DNA of 64,000 nucleotides from Halogeometricum sp. S1BR25-6 (GTDB lineage Archaea > Halobacteriota > Halobacteria > Halobacteriales > Haloferacaceae), in assembly GCF_031624495.1 (NCBI RefSeq), contig NZ_JAMQOP010000001.1:806001-870000 (forward strand), given 5' to 3'. Below are positions 51,397 to 60,207 of the stretch, in pieces. The position numbers and the translations under genes are program-made. Positions within the stretch are counted from its first letter, which is position 1. Each line of letters opens with the position of its first letter. Under the pieces are notes generated by a model. That model did not search any database. It was not told the DNA's origin and saw only the letters and a list, made by a program, of their open reading frames with translations.

Positions 51397-52320
51397 ATGG
51401 CTACGTGCGACGAGTGCGGGAAGCACGAGAACCTCCCGTATCAGTGTCGGCGCTGCGGGCGGACGTTCTGCGCGGAACATCGGCTCCCGGAGAACCACGA
51501 GTGCCCGGGTCTCTCGGAGTGGGACGACCCCTCGGGCGTGTTCGACAGCGGCTTCGACGATTCGGTGAATCAACAGGGCCGCACGAAGGGGGCGCTCGAC
51601 CGCCTCACCGGGACGGGCGGTCCGATGAGCTACTTCCGGGGGAACATGTCCTACGTGTTCCTCGGCGTCATGTGGATCACCTTCGCCTTCCAGTTTTTCA
51701 TCTTCCCGGTGCTCGGCTTCGGCCCGCGGACCGAACTCTGGCAGACCGTGTTCGTCCTCCGACCGGGGCGCATCGGCTACGTCTGGACGTGGTTCACGTC
51801 GATGTTCGCCCACGGCGGCTTCACGCACATCGCGTTCAACAGCATCGCGCTGTACTTCTTCGGCCCGGTGGTCGAACGCTACATCAACACCAGACGGTTC
51901 GTCCTCCTGTTCTTCGCCGCGGGCATCCTCGCGGGCCTCGCGCAGGTGGCGAGCACGCTCCTGACCGTCGGCGCGGTGGGCGCGGGCGTCGTCGGCGCCT
52001 CGGGCGCCATCATGGGCGTCCTCGGCGTACTCACGGTGCTGAATCCGGGGCTCCGGGTGTACCTCTACTTCGTCATCCCGATGCCGCTGTGGGTCCTGAC
52101 GTTCGGCTTCGCCGCGTTCAGCATCGTCGCCGGGTTCGGCGTCTCCGGCGGCGTCGGCGCCCTCGGCGGCAACGTCGCCCACCTCGCCCACCTCGCGGGA
52201 CTGGTGGTCGGGTTGCTCTACGGCGCGCGCGTCAAACAACAGGTCAGGACGCCCGAGTCGCTCCAGTTCGGCCGCGGCGGCGGCGGTGGCGGCGGCATGG
52301 GCGGTCCGGGGCGGTTCTAA
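51397..52320 (+). CDS. Rhomboid intramembrane serine protease with N-terminal AN1-type zinc finger
   Basis: 307 aa. The N terminus has an AN1-like zinc finger (C4, C7, C17, C20, C25, H28, H34, C36). Six hydrophobic helices follow, with the catalytic Ser in GASGAIMG (near residue 201) and the catalytic His in AHLAHLAGLVVG (near 262). HGGFTHIAFN is the rhomboid loop motif. In Haloferax, RhoII of this type affects S-layer glycoprotein glycosylation. A Gly-rich tail ends the protein. Likely leaderless: CTTTTAGC ~25 bases before the ATG. Confidence 0.92.
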   Translation: MATCDECGKHENLPYQCRRCGRTFCAEHRLPENHECPGLSEWDDPSGVFDSGFDDSVNQQGRTKGALDRLTGTGGPMSYFRGNMSYVFLGVMWITFAFQFFIFPVLGFGPRTELWQTVFVLRPGRIGYVWTWFTSMFAHGGFTHIAFNSIALYFFGPVVERYINTRRFVLLFFAAGILAGLAQVASTLLTVGAVGAGVVGASGAIMGVLGVLTVLNPGLRVYLYFVIPMPLWVLTFGFAAFSIVAGFGVSGGVGALGGNVAHLAHLAGLVVGLLYGARVKQQVRTPESLQFGRGGGGGGGMGGPGRF

Positions 52321-52322
52321 CC

Positions 52323-53090
52323 GTGCGCCCGGTCAACCCCGAGTTCCTCCCCGACCCGGCGCTCTCTCGCGGGGAGATGGAGGACCTCCAGTTCGAGGTG
52401 GCCGACGCCGCCGACTGGACGGACGCGTTCGACTTCGACCCCGCGGACGTCTCGCTCGGCACCGAGGCGTCACTGACGGGCGAGCGACCCCTCGTCGCCG
52501 GCGTCGACCAGGCGTTCCTCGACGAGGAGGCGGTGAGCGCAATCGTCGTCATGCGCGGCGGAGAGGTGGTCGAGCGCGTCCACGCGGTGACCGACCTCGA
52601 TATCCCCTACGTTCCGGGCCTGCTGTCGTTCCGCGAGGGCGGCCCCATCGTCGCCGCCTTCGAGGAACTCGACTCCGACCCGGACCTCGTCGTCTTCGAC
52701 GGCAGCGGTCGCATCCACTTCCGGCAGGCGGGCCTCGCCACGCACCTCGGCGTCGTCTTCGACGTGCCGAGCGTCGGCGTGGCGAAGAATCTGCTGTGCG
52801 GGCGCACGGCCGAGGAGGCGGACGGCCGACCCGAGGGCTGGCGCACCGAGGTAGTCGCCGATAGCTCCGTCGAGAACGCCGAGGCCGGCGACTCTATCGG
52901 CCACGCCTACCAGTCCAGACAGTACGACTCCGAGCCGATAATCAACCCGCTGTACGTCAGCCCCGGCCACCGCGTGTCGGTGTCGACGGCGGCGGACCTC
53001 GTCGCCGGTCTCTGCGGGGGCTACAAACTTCCCGAACCGACCCGCGAGGCCGACGCCTACGCCGACGAGGCGAAAGACGAGTACGTCTAA
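52323..53090 (+). CDS. nfi: Endonuclease V (deoxyinosine 3' endonuclease)
   Basis: 255 aa from GTG, 2 bases after the rhomboid stop. Catalytic residues are in place: Asp in VAGVDQAFLD, the IPYVPGLLSFREGGP loop with Glu, VVFDGSGRIHFRQAGLATHLGV with Asp, and the YVSPGHRVS His. It initiates repair of hypoxanthine in DNA (and inosine in RNA). HF replaces the usual HP in the DGxGxxHP motif. Probably co-transcribed with the rhomboid protease. Confidence 0.9.
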   Translation: MRPVNPEFLPDPALSRGEMEDLQFEVADAADWTDAFDFDPADVSLGTEASLTGERPLVAGVDQAFLDEEAVSAIVVMRGGEVVERVHAVTDLDIPYVPGLLSFREGGPIVAAFEELDSDPDLVVFDGSGRIHFRQAGLATHLGVVFDVPSVGVAKNLLCGRTAEEADGRPEGWRTEVVADSSVENAEAGDSIGHAYQSRQYDSEPIINPLYVSPGHRVSVSTAADLVAGLCGGYKLPEPTREADAYADEAKDEYV

Positions 53091-53138
53091 GGACGGCGAC
53101 GCGACTGAAGAACTATTAACTCGCCGCGGGGAGAGTGC

Positions 53139-53987
53139 GTGAACGTGCATCCGAAGACGGTTCTCATCACGGGCTGTTCGTCCGGCATCGGTCGCGCCGC
53201 AGCGCTGTCGTTCCTGGAGGAGGACTGGCGCGTTTACGCGACGGCCCGCAACCCCGCGGACATCGAGACGCTGGGGGAGAAGGGCTGCGAGTTGGCGACG
53301 CTCGACGTGACCGAACAGGACGACGTCGACCGCGTGGTCGACCGCATCGTCGAGGAGGAGGGTCACATCACCTGCCTCGTCAACAACGCGGGTTACGGCC
53401 AGTTCGGGCCGCTCGAAGACGTGCCGACCGAACAGGTCCACCGACAGTTCGATGTGAACGTCTACGGCCCCCACCGCCTCACCCGCGCGGTCCTGCCCCA
53501 CATGCGCCGGCAGGGCGAGGGCACCGTCGTCAACGTCTCCAGCGTCGCCGGGCGCATCTCCTTCCCCGGCGGCGGCGTCTACTCGGGGTCGAAGTTCGCG
53601 CTCGGCGCGATGACCGACGCCCTGCGAAACGAGGTTGCCGAGTACGGCGTCGACGCCGTCCTCGTCGAACCCGGTCCGGTGGCGACGAACTTCTCCGACC
53701 GCGCGGCCGAACAGGTCGAGGGAACGAACGAGATTCCCGGTATCGAACGCTCCGGGGCGTACGAGTCGTGGTACGACATCTTCGAGGACTCGCAGGTGCT
53801 CGGCGGCGCCGGCCCGGCGGCCATCCCGCCCGAACGCGTCGCAGAAGACATCGTCGACGCCGCCTCCTCGACGAAACCGCGGTCGCGCTACTTCCCCGGC
53901 ACGCCGGCCCGCGTCGCCGCCCTCGCGCGGTACCTGCCGAACTCGTGGGTCGATACGGCGTACAGCTACCTCAGAAAGCTCGCCTGA
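53139..53987 (+). CDS. SDR family NAD(P)-dependent oxidoreductase
   Basis: 282 aa from GTG. Classical SDR: cofactor motif TGCSSGIGR (residues 10-18), LVNNAGYG, catalytic Ser in VVNVSSVAG, and YSGSK giving Tyr ~148 and Lys ~152. The C-terminal extension (RYFPGTPARVAALARYLP) resembles the 17-beta-HSD/retinol-dehydrogenase-like group. Substrate unknown. A CTATTAAC box 19-26 bases upstream suggests a leaderless mRNA. Confidence 0.9.
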   Translation: MNVHPKTVLITGCSSGIGRAAALSFLEEDWRVYATARNPADIETLGEKGCELATLDVTEQDDVDRVVDRIVEEEGHITCLVNNAGYGQFGPLEDVPTEQVHRQFDVNVYGPHRLTRAVLPHMRRQGEGTVVNVSSVAGRISFPGGGVYSGSKFALGAMTDALRNEVAEYGVDAVLVEPGPVATNFSDRAAEQVEGTNEIPGIERSGAYESWYDIFEDSQVLGGAGPAAIPPERVAEDIVDAASSTKPRSRYFPGTPARVAALARYLPNSWVDTAYSYLRKLA

Positions 53988-54005
53988 GGCCCAAAGTGAC
54001 GCCGT

Positions 54006-55250
54006 TCAGGCCAGACACGCCGCGACGACGCGCAGCGCATCCTCCCCGCTCACCTCGTCGGCCAAGAGGGGAACCCGCTTGACGTTGCGGCCGCGGAAGA
54101 GGTCCGTCGCGCGCTGGAGGGCGCGTTGCTGAACGGCCCACCGGCGCTGGCAGAACTCGCACTCTTCGAGGTTCGGCGAGACCACCCACTCGGAGTCGAC
54201 GGGGGTCGTCGTCACGTCCGCGAGGTTCTCCATGACGCGGTTGACGACGAGCGTCTGCACCGGAATCTCGTAGTCGTCGAGTCGGTCGATGAGCCGCTTG
54301 GACTCGACGACGCTCATCTCCTCGGGTATCATCACGACCCGGAAGTCCGTCCGCTCGGGGTCGCGCAGCACCGTCCGTAGCCGTTCGATTCGCTCGCGGA
54401 GTTCGTCTAAGTCGGCCGTCTCCTGTCCGGACCCGGCGCCGAACATCCCCTTCAGTTGGTCCATCATCCCGGAGAACTGCTGTCGCATGCGGGCGATGCG
54501 TCCGAGCATCGAGTCCATCAGTTCGGGCAATTCCAGCAGTCGCAGGGTGTGTCCCGTCGGCGCGGTGTCGACGACGACCCGGTCGAACCGGGGATCGTCG
54601 AGGTACGCGAGCAGTTGCTGCATCGCCGCCGCCTCGTCCGCGCCGGGCATCGACCCCGGCCCCATCATGTCGCCGAGCACGTCCTCCATGCCGCCCATGT
54701 CCATCCCGAAGGGATTCTGGCCGGCCCCGCCGCCCTGTCCGGGACCCGCACCGGACCCGCCGCCGAGTCCGCCCGCGCCGTTCCCGTCGTCCTCGAACGG
54801 GTTGTCGTCGGCGTCGCGGTCGGCGGCGTCGAACCCGCCCGTCCCCTCGTCCGCCGCGAACGGCCCCTCGATGACCTCGTCGGGGTCTATCTCGGAGGCG
54901 TACAGAGGGATGTCGTCGCGCACCTGTGCGGGTTCGGCGGGGACCGGGGTGCCGAGGGTGTCCGAGAGCGAGTGGGCGGGGTCCGTCGAGACGACGAGCG
55001 TCGAGACGCCCGAGGCGGCCGAGGCGAGGGCCGTCGCGGCCGCCATCGTCGTCTTGCCGACGCCGCCCTTCCCGCCGTAGAGGACGTACTCCGGCGCGTC
55101 GACTCGGTCGGGGAGGTCGGTCCCGTCGGTCGTCCGCGTCTCCACGTCGACCGACAGTTCCGTCGACTCCTCCGGGTCGTCCGCGTCAGCGTGGTCGTCG
55201 TGCGCGTCGTCGTCGACGCGGTCGACGGGTTCGACGTCGATGTTCGTCAT
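54006..55250 (-). CDS. Get3/ArsA family ATPase (TRC40-like)
   Basis: 414 aa. Deviant P-loop GGKGGVGKTT at residues 59-68, switch II-like VVDTAPTGHTLRLLELP and a CEFC motif near residue 370 match Get3, whose zinc bridges the dimer. Two segments rich in Met and Gly (GMDMGGMEDVLGDMMG and MRQQFSGMMDQLKGMFGAG) correspond to the client-binding helices of Get3. The ~50-residue N terminus is acidic and disordered. Tail-anchored protein targeting is more likely than arsenite export, given the CxxC and absence of arsB. Confidence 0.9.
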   Translation of the reverse strand: MTNIDVEPVDRVDDDAHDDHADADDPEESTELSVDVETRTTDGTDLPDRVDAPEYVLYGGKGGVGKTTMAAATALASAASGVSTLVVSTDPAHSLSDTLGTPVPAEPAQVRDDIPLYASEIDPDEVIEGPFAADEGTGGFDAADRDADDNPFEDDGNGAGGLGGGSGAGPGQGGGAGQNPFGMDMGGMEDVLGDMMGPGSMPGADEAAAMQQLLAYLDDPRFDRVVVDTAPTGHTLRLLELPELMDSMLGRIARMRQQFSGMMDQLKGMFGAGSGQETADLDELRERIERLRTVLRDPERTDFRVVMIPEEMSVVESKRLIDRLDDYEIPVQTLVVNRVMENLADVTTTPVDSEWVVSPNLEECEFCQRRWAVQQRALQRATDLFRGRNVKRVPLLADEVSGEDALRVVAACLA

Positions 55251-55361
55251 GGCCGGAGGCACGCGGTCGGGGCTTGTGTACTCGTCGGTCCCGTCGTCCC
55301 GCGGCCGACGGGAGGGGCCGTGGCCGCCATCGTTGTGGCCGTCGCCGGCGCGTTCCGCCCC

Positions 55362-56486
55362 TCAGGCGAAGTAGTCGGCAAGGCGTTCGGCCGCCTCGTC
55401 GGCGCGCGGCGTGACGAGGGCGAACCGAATCCAGTCGTCGTACGCCTCGCCGAACGCCTCGCCGGGCATCCCCGCGACGCCCGCCTCGTCTATCAGTTTC
55501 TCCACGTTGGCCATCGTTCCCGGGAAATCCTCGAAGCGCGCCATAACGTAGAACGCCCCCTTCGGCGTCGTGTACGTCGCGCCCGCGGCGTCGAGGGCGT
55601 CGGTGAACGACGCGATGCGCTCCCGAAGCATCTCGCGCGTCTCCTCGTAGTACTCGGTCGGCGTCTCTTCGAGGGCGCGGTGGACGGCGACCTGTCCCGG
55701 CCGCGTGGTGGCGACGTTCACGAGCATGTGGCGCGTCTTCGCGGCTTCCACGAGGTCCTCGGGGAAGACGGCGTATCCGACCCGAAAGCCCGTTATCGCC
55801 ATCGACTTCGAGAACCCCGTCGTGACGACGACGCGGTCGGAGTCGAGGGTGAGGGCGCTCTCGAACTCCCCCGAGAAGTCGAAGTGGTCGTACACTTCGT
55901 CGACGATGAGGAGGGCGTCGTTCTCCTCGGCGATAGCGAGCAGCGACTCGACCGTCTCGCGGTCGTACACCGCGCCCGTCGGGTTGTTCGGCGTGTTGAC
56001 GAGGACGGCGGCCGTCTCCGGGGAGGCCGCCTCCCGCATCGCCGCCACGTCGGGGTCGCCGCTCTCCAACACGGGCACCTTCGTGGCGGTGCCGCCGAGC
56101 ATCGTCGTCTTTCCCGGGTAGTAGGGGTACACCGGGTCGGTCAGGAGGAACTCCGTCCCGGCGTCGCGTTCCATCGCCCCGGCCATCGCGAGGTAGTTCG
56201 CCTCGCCCGTCCCGTTCGCCACGACGATTCGCGAGGCGTCGACGTTCCGCCGGGTCGCTATCTCCTCGCGCAGGGAGCGGAGTCCCTCGCTCGCGGGGTA
56301 CTGAAACTGCCGCGAGTCGGCGTCGGCGTACTCCCGGAGGCCGTCTCTCAGCGCCTCGGGCGGTTCCCAGTCGGGGTTGCCCGACACCATCCCTACCACG
56401 TCCCCGTCGGCGCGCGCCGCGTACTGCATCACTCGGAAGAACAGGGGCTCGTCGTACTCGTCGTTGGCCGTCTCGTCCGCGCTCAT
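55362..56486 (-). CDS. PLP-dependent aminotransferase, class I/II
   Basis: 374 aa. The PLP Lys lies in VVTTGFSKSMAITGFRVGY, with VANGTGEANY, NTPNNPTGAVY and VDEVYDHFDF as fold type I landmarks. Transamination of an amino acid, substrate undefined; aspartate/aromatic-type enzymes are nearest. It is divergent from the PncC gene (84 bases). No biosynthetic neighbours clarify its pathway. Confidence 0.9.
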   Translation of the reverse strand: MSADETANDEYDEPLFFRVMQYAARADGDVVGMVSGNPDWEPPEALRDGLREYADADSRQFQYPASEGLRSLREEIATRRNVDASRIVVANGTGEANYLAMAGAMERDAGTEFLLTDPVYPYYPGKTTMLGGTATKVPVLESGDPDVAAMREAASPETAAVLVNTPNNPTGAVYDRETVESLLAIAEENDALLIVDEVYDHFDFSGEFESALTLDSDRVVVTTGFSKSMAITGFRVGYAVFPEDLVEAAKTRHMLVNVATTRPGQVAVHRALEETPTEYYEETREMLRERIASFTDALDAAGATYTTPKGAFYVMARFEDFPGTMANVEKLIDEAGVAGMPGEAFGEAYDDWIRFALVTPRADEAAERLADYFA

Positions 56487-56569
56487 CGTCCGTCGTCTCG
56501 GACGCGGGGGAGGTGGCTCTTTCGCCGTCGGCAGGACGACTTTTCACGACCCCCCGCGTCTCGGCGTCC

Positions 56570-57088
56570 ATGCGCGAGTTCGCGGACGACCCGCCCGTGG
56601 AAGAACGCCTCGGCGACGCCCTCCGGGACGCCGACGAGACGCTGGCCGTCGCGGAGTCCTGCACCGGCGGCCTCGTCGGTTCTCTGATAACGGACGTGCC
56701 GGGGTCGTCGGACTACTTCGACCGCTCTGTCGTCACCTACTCCTACGATGCGAAACTGGCCGAACTGGCCGTCTCGCGGGAGTCGCTGGACGGACACGGC
56801 GCCGTCTCCGACCCCGTCGCCCGCGAGATGGCCGCCGGCGTCCGCGACACCGCCGGCACCGACTGGGGCGTGGCGACGACGGGCGTCGCCGGCCCCGGCG
56901 GCGGCACCGACGAGAAACCAGTCGGGACGGTGTACGTCGGCGTCGCCTACCGCGGCGAGTGGGGCAGCGGCGACTCCTACACGACGGCGGCGAGACACGA
57001 GTTCGGCGGCGACCGATTGGACGTAAAAGAGCGATTCGCCCGCGCCGCCCTGAAGACGGTGGAGACGGCGGTTCGGTCGCGGCGCTGA
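56570..57088 (+). CDS. pncC: Nicotinamide-nucleotide amidase (CinA C-terminal/PncC family)
   Basis: 172 aa stand-alone CinA-C domain. The catalytic Ser30 is in AESCTGGLV, with SVVTYSYDAKLAEL and TTGVAGPGGGTDEKPVGTVYV as family motifs. It hydrolyses NMN to nicotinic acid mononucleotide for NAD recycling. ATG at 56570 begins MREFADDPPVEERLG. The domain lacks the N-terminal molybdopterin-like part of full CinA. Confidence 0.88.
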   Translation: MREFADDPPVEERLGDALRDADETLAVAESCTGGLVGSLITDVPGSSDYFDRSVVTYSYDAKLAELAVSRESLDGHGAVSDPVAREMAAGVRDTAGTDWGVATTGVAGPGGGTDEKPVGTVYVGVAYRGEWGSGDSYTTAARHEFGGDRLDVKERFARAALKTVETAVRSRR

Positions 57089-57215
57089 GGCGACGGCGGC
57101 GGGCGGAACGACGGGCCCACGACCCCCGCGGATGAGCCAGCCGCCGTCAGACGAGTGTCGGACGATTCGGCGCGTGGCACAACGCTTGTATTATTCGGCG
57201 CCTGACAGTCACCCG

Positions 57216-57746
57216 ATGAACAAAGACGGGCACGTCCTGAACGGCGCGCTGTTGGCGGTGGGGTTGGGCGTCATCCTCGCCGTCGACCCGACGGCCGGCC
57301 CTCTCGTCGAGGAGACGCCGTCGGCGCTGGCGCTGACGGCGGCCACGAGAGTCGCGGAACTGTCGCTGCCGATAATCCTCGGCGCCCTGTTCCCGGACGT
57401 GGACACGGCGCTCGGCAGGCACCGTAAGACGCTGCACAACCTCCCAGTGCTCGCCCTCTTCGTCGCCTTCCCGTACGTCTTCGGCAACCTCCAGTTCGTC
57501 TGGGTGGGCGTGGCGACGCACTACGTCCTCGACGTCGTCGGCTCCAAGCGCGGCATCGCGCTGTTCTACCCGCTGTCCCCGACGGAGTACGACCTGCCGA
57601 CGGGCGTCGCCACGTCGAGTCGGTGGGCGACGACGGTGACCGTCGTCGTGACGGCGTTCGAACTCGCCGCCCTCGCCGTCGTCCACTACTACGTGTTCGC
57701 GTTGGACACGCCGCTCTCGGAGGCGGCCGTGCTGTTGGGGTTGTGA
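57216..57746 (+). CDS. Membrane-bound metal-dependent hydrolase (YdjM/DUF457-like), second copy
   Basis: 176 aa from the ATG at 57216 (MNKDGHVLNGALLAVGLGV). Four hydrophobic segments with ligand motifs LFPDVDT, RHRKTLHNLPVL and VATHYVLDVVGS. The substrate is not known. Related in plan to the protein at 47778-48344, but diverged. It lies in a run with the next small membrane gene, 52 bases downstream. Confidence 0.85.
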   Translation: MNKDGHVLNGALLAVGLGVILAVDPTAGPLVEETPSALALTAATRVAELSLPIILGALFPDVDTALGRHRKTLHNLPVLALFVAFPYVFGNLQFVWVGVATHYVLDVVGSKRGIALFYPLSPTEYDLPTGVATSSRWATTVTVVVTAFELAALAVVHYYVFALDTPLSEAAVLLGL

Positions 57747-57798
57747 ACAGTTGGTAACGACCGGTACTGACAAATAACGAGAACGAGAACGCCTGGAC

Positions 57799-58086
57799 GT
57801 GTTTGCAATTCTACAAATTTCGGCCGTTCGCGCGCTCGGACCGACGCCGCTGTTTCCGGGGATTCCCGGCGGTCCCGAACTGCTCGTCATCTTCCTCCTC
57901 GGCTTCGTCCTCGGAGTCGCCCCCGCGATATTCGTCTACTACGACGCCGGGAAGAACGACAACCCGCACCGACTGCTCTGGACGGTGGCGACGCTCATCG
58001 GCGGATTGGCCGGGTCGTTCGTCGGCGCCGGTATCGTGGTCGTTCTCTACCTCGTCGTCGGCCGCGAACAGGGCCGGACCGCCTGA
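57799..58086 (+). CDS. Small membrane protein of unknown function
   Basis: 95 aa from GTG. Two transmembrane helices: GPELLVIFLLGFVLGVAPAI (~26-45) and the C-terminal LIGGLAGSFVGAGIVVVLYLVVG, separated by a short basic-acidic loop (FVYYDAGKNDNPHRL). The motif PGGPELLVI recalls TatA but the amphipathic helix is missing. Such bacteriocin-immunity-like small membrane proteins are common in haloarchaea; function unknown. Confidence 0.68.
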   Translation: MFAILQISAVRALGPTPLFPGIPGGPELLVIFLLGFVLGVAPAIFVYYDAGKNDNPHRLLWTVATLIGGLAGSFVGAGIVVVLYLVVGREQGRTA

Positions 58087-58095
58087 GCCGACGGG

Positions 58096-58872
58096 TCAGT
58101 ACGCGCGCACGTCGTCGAACTTCCCCTCGTAGGCGGCGTGGTCGGGATGGGTCGGCTCCGTCCCCGAAAAGAGCAGTCGGTCCACCTTCCCCCACGAGTT
58201 CTCGACGCCGAGGTGAGCGAACTCCGCCGCCGAGCGCAGGCGGTGGCCGACGCCCGAGCGGTGGAACACGCGCCGGGGAGCGCCGGTTCTGAGGGCGGCG
58301 ACCAGTTCCGCCTCGGAGTCGACGCTCCCCTCGAACGCCGTCCACACCTCGCCGACGCTTCCGCGGAGGTGCGCGTACGACGACCCGAATCCGGGCACGT
58401 CGAACTCGGCGGCGAGTTCGCGGCCGAGGCGGTTCTGCCGGGGGAACAGTTTCCCGTTGTGCGTCTCCACGGCGTGAATCTCGTCGGCGTGCGCGCGGAC
58501 GTCCTCGCGGCCGAAGCTGACGTTGAGAAAGCCGGGGTGAGGGACGAGGACGGCGGCGCCCTGTCGGTCGAACGCGGTGAGGGCGGCGTTGAGCGTGATG
58601 AAGTCCGGTACCGGGTCGGAGAGACCGACCGCGAGGAGGTGTCGGCGACGCCGCCACGTGCCGGTGAACACTTCGCGGCCGGGGACGACCAGCAGTTCGT
58701 CGTCGGTGAACGCCTCGGCCCTCGCCCGGATGTCGGGGAGGCGCGTGAAGTGCGGCGCGTACACCAGCACGTCGATGCCGCGGGCTTTCGCTCGGGATGC
58801 GACGCGCTCGTCCAACACCTTCACGTGCATGTCGACGCGGGAAGTCCCCGCGACGGCGGACGGAGCGGTCAC
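58096..58872 (-). CDS. PHP domain metal-dependent phosphoesterase
   Basis: 258 aa from a GTG. The PHP motif near residue 14 reads VDMHVKVLDE, with Lys in place of the usual second His. APHFTRLPDI, VPGREVFTG, VPHPGFL, AVETHNGKL and GSSYAHL supply further metal ligands. Substrate unknown. Convergent with the small membrane gene and divergent from the zinc-finger gene, with a 9-bp inverted repeat directly upstream of the start. Confidence 0.85.
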   Translation of the reverse strand: MTAPSAVAGTSRVDMHVKVLDERVASRAKARGIDVLVYAPHFTRLPDIRARAEAFTDDELLVVPGREVFTGTWRRRRHLLAVGLSDPVPDFITLNAALTAFDRQGAAVLVPHPGFLNVSFGREDVRAHADEIHAVETHNGKLFPRQNRLGRELAAEFDVPGFGSSYAHLRGSVGEVWTAFEGSVDSEAELVAALRTGAPRRVFHRSGVGHRLRSAAEFAHLGVENSWGKVDRLLFSGTEPTHPDHAAYEGKFDDVRAY

Positions 58873-58876
58873 GTCT

Positions 58877-58923
58877 GTCAGTCCGGCGTCACCCCGGTTA
58901 GGGATTACTATCTTCGGACTGAC
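58877..58923. promoter_or_regulatory. Inverted repeat GTCAGTCCG-N29-CGGACTGAC between divergent genes
   Basis: GTCAGTCCG at 58877-58885 and CGGACTGAC at 58915-58923 are perfect complements, 29 bases apart. They flank an A+T-richer stretch with TTAGGGATTACTATC that could carry a TATA box for the PHP gene. A dimeric repressor or looping site is possible. Confidence 0.5.
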
Positions 58924-59014
58924 GGCGTCGCACAGTCACCGGACGGCGACGGGTCGAAGCGGGGGCTCTCGGGGCTGCGGAACGGTTTAGTCCCCGGTAT
59001 CCGTCCGACTCTGT

Positions 59015-59317
59015 ATGTCCCTGTGGAAGTGCGGCGTCGCCGGGTGCGACGGGCGGTTCGAGACGGCGGCGGACGCGGTCATCCACCAGACGGTCGAACA
59101 CGACCGACACGAGTGCAAGATATGCGGAACCGTCGTCCCCGAGGGCTACTTCGCCATCCGCCACGCCTTCGAGGAGCACTCGCGCGCGGAGTTCGTCCGC
59201 GCCTACGACGCGAACTCCTCGCACGTCCGCGAACGGGAGCGGGTGAAAGCCGAAATCGAGTCGGAGACGGACCTCACGTCGGTCGTCGAGACGCTCGAAG
59301 AACGGGGCGCGCTCTGA
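59015..59317 (+). CDS. Small protein with two C2H2-like zinc fingers
   Basis: 100 aa. Ligands occur in two equal sets: C6, C11, H24, H29 and C34, C37, H50, H55. The C terminus is a charged helix (VRERERVKAEIESETDLTSVVETLEE). Zinc fingers with this spacing may bind DNA or protein. It starts MSLWKCGVAGCDGRF, and I recall the family as haloarchaeal (perhaps DUF7565), function unknown. Confidence 0.82.
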   Translation: MSLWKCGVAGCDGRFETAADAVIHQTVEHDRHECKICGTVVPEGYFAIRHAFEEHSRAEFVRAYDANSSHVRERERVKAEIESETDLTSVVETLEERGAL

Positions 59318-59415
59318 CCGGGCGGCGAGCGTCGGCCGTCGGCGGCGCCGCGGTCGGACGGTCGGACGGAAGAAAGTCGAGCGGTTACGCGGCGTTCCGA
59401 CCCCGACGAGGGCGT

Positions 59416-59862
59416 TCAGCGTTCTTCGGAGTCGAGCACGCGGATCTGGTCTCCGCGGACCGTGACCGGAATCGGGACCGTCGCCTCGTACAGTTCGACC
59501 GTCACCTGGTCTTTCGTCTCGTCGATGCGCTGGACGCGCGCCTTCTCGCCTTTGAACGGCCCGGCGACGAGTTCGACGATGTCGCTCTCCGCGATGCCCT
59601 CAACGTCGGGCGTCGGCGAGAGGAAGTGCTCGACTTCGGCCATACTGGAGGTGGCTTGGCCGTCGCCGACGAGGCCGCGGGCGTGCGGAATCTCCTCTAA
59701 GACGCGGTTGATGACCGCGTTGTTGTCCGCCTCGACCATCACGTAACTCGTGAGCGAGTCGGGGGCGAGGACGGCGTGAATCTCCTCTTCCTCGCGGTTT
59801 GCGATCATATCGGCGACGGTTTGCTCCTGTCGCGCGGTCGTCTTTACGGCAAAGATGGGCAC
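59416..59862 (-). CDS. spt5: Transcription elongation factor Spt5 (NusG homologue)
   Basis: 148 aa from [23 protein letters not shown] begins the NGN domain, and the C-terminal KOW domain includes [27 protein letters not shown]. It binds the RNA polymerase clamp with Spt4 and promotes processivity. It follows secE by 2 bases, the conserved archaeal secE-spt5 pair. The GTG is chosen because it directly precedes PIFAVKTTA. Confidence 0.93.
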   Translation of the reverse strand: MPIFAVKTTARQEQTVADMIANREEEEIHAVLAPDSLTSYVMVEADNNAVINRVLEEIPHARGLVGDGQATSSMAEVEHFLSPTPDVEGIAESDIVELVAGPFKGEKARVQRIDETKDQVTVELYEATVPIPVTVRGDQIRVLDSEER

Positions 59863-59864
59863 GC

Positions 59865-60038
59865 CTACGCACCCCCGGGGAGGAAGGTCATCAGCGCGAA
59901 GATAACGAAGCCCATGAAGCCGACGAGGAAGATGCCGGCACCGGCGATGAGACCGATCTGAGAGAACTCCTGCCACGAGGGGGTGCTCGCCAGCTTCAGC
60001 ACCCGCACGTAACTGTTCAGGTCGTACTTGACGTCCAT
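59865..60038 (-). CDS. secE: Protein translocase subunit SecE (Sec61 gamma)
   Basis: 57 aa: [20 protein letters not shown] leads into SWQEFSQI and a single transmembrane helix [21 protein letters not shown]. The length and amphipathic-then-transmembrane plan fit SecE/Sss1. It is part of the SecYE channel for co-translational insertion. Too short for default ORF cut-offs and easily missed. Next to spt5 and downstream of ftsZ1, the usual haloarchaeal order. Confidence 0.9.
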   Translation of the reverse strand: MDVKYDLNSYVRVLKLASTPSWQEFSQIGLIAGAGIFLVGFMGFVIFALMTFLPGGA

Positions 60039-60207
60039 GTTGCCCGTGGCTTAGACGGCGGGCTTTTTCTATCTATTGATACAACCGGGGTCGCGAGACC
60101 GGAGTCGAGCGGAGTCGAACCCGTCGAATCCGGGCGTTCCGGACGCTCGGCGCCCGAGAACGGACGCAGTCGACGGGGTCGACGCGGACGCGCGGGGACG
60201 GGTCCGA

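Noticed and set aside
54456-56687. Long plus-strand ORF of 743 codons opposite the Get3 and aminotransferase genes
   Set aside because: Its composition is Arg/Val-rich and basic, without any domain, and it mirrors two well-supported minus-strand genes. Such antisense frames are expected in G+C-rich DNA.
57799-58086. TatA-like PGGPELLVI motif in the small membrane protein
   Set aside because: The following helix is long and hydrophobic and there is no amphipathic helix, so TatA is unlikely.
60045-60207. C- and G-rich repeats between ftsZ1 and secE as an RNA gene
   Set aside because: I could not fold a tRNA or other known RNA from it. It looks like leader and promoter sequence for secE.
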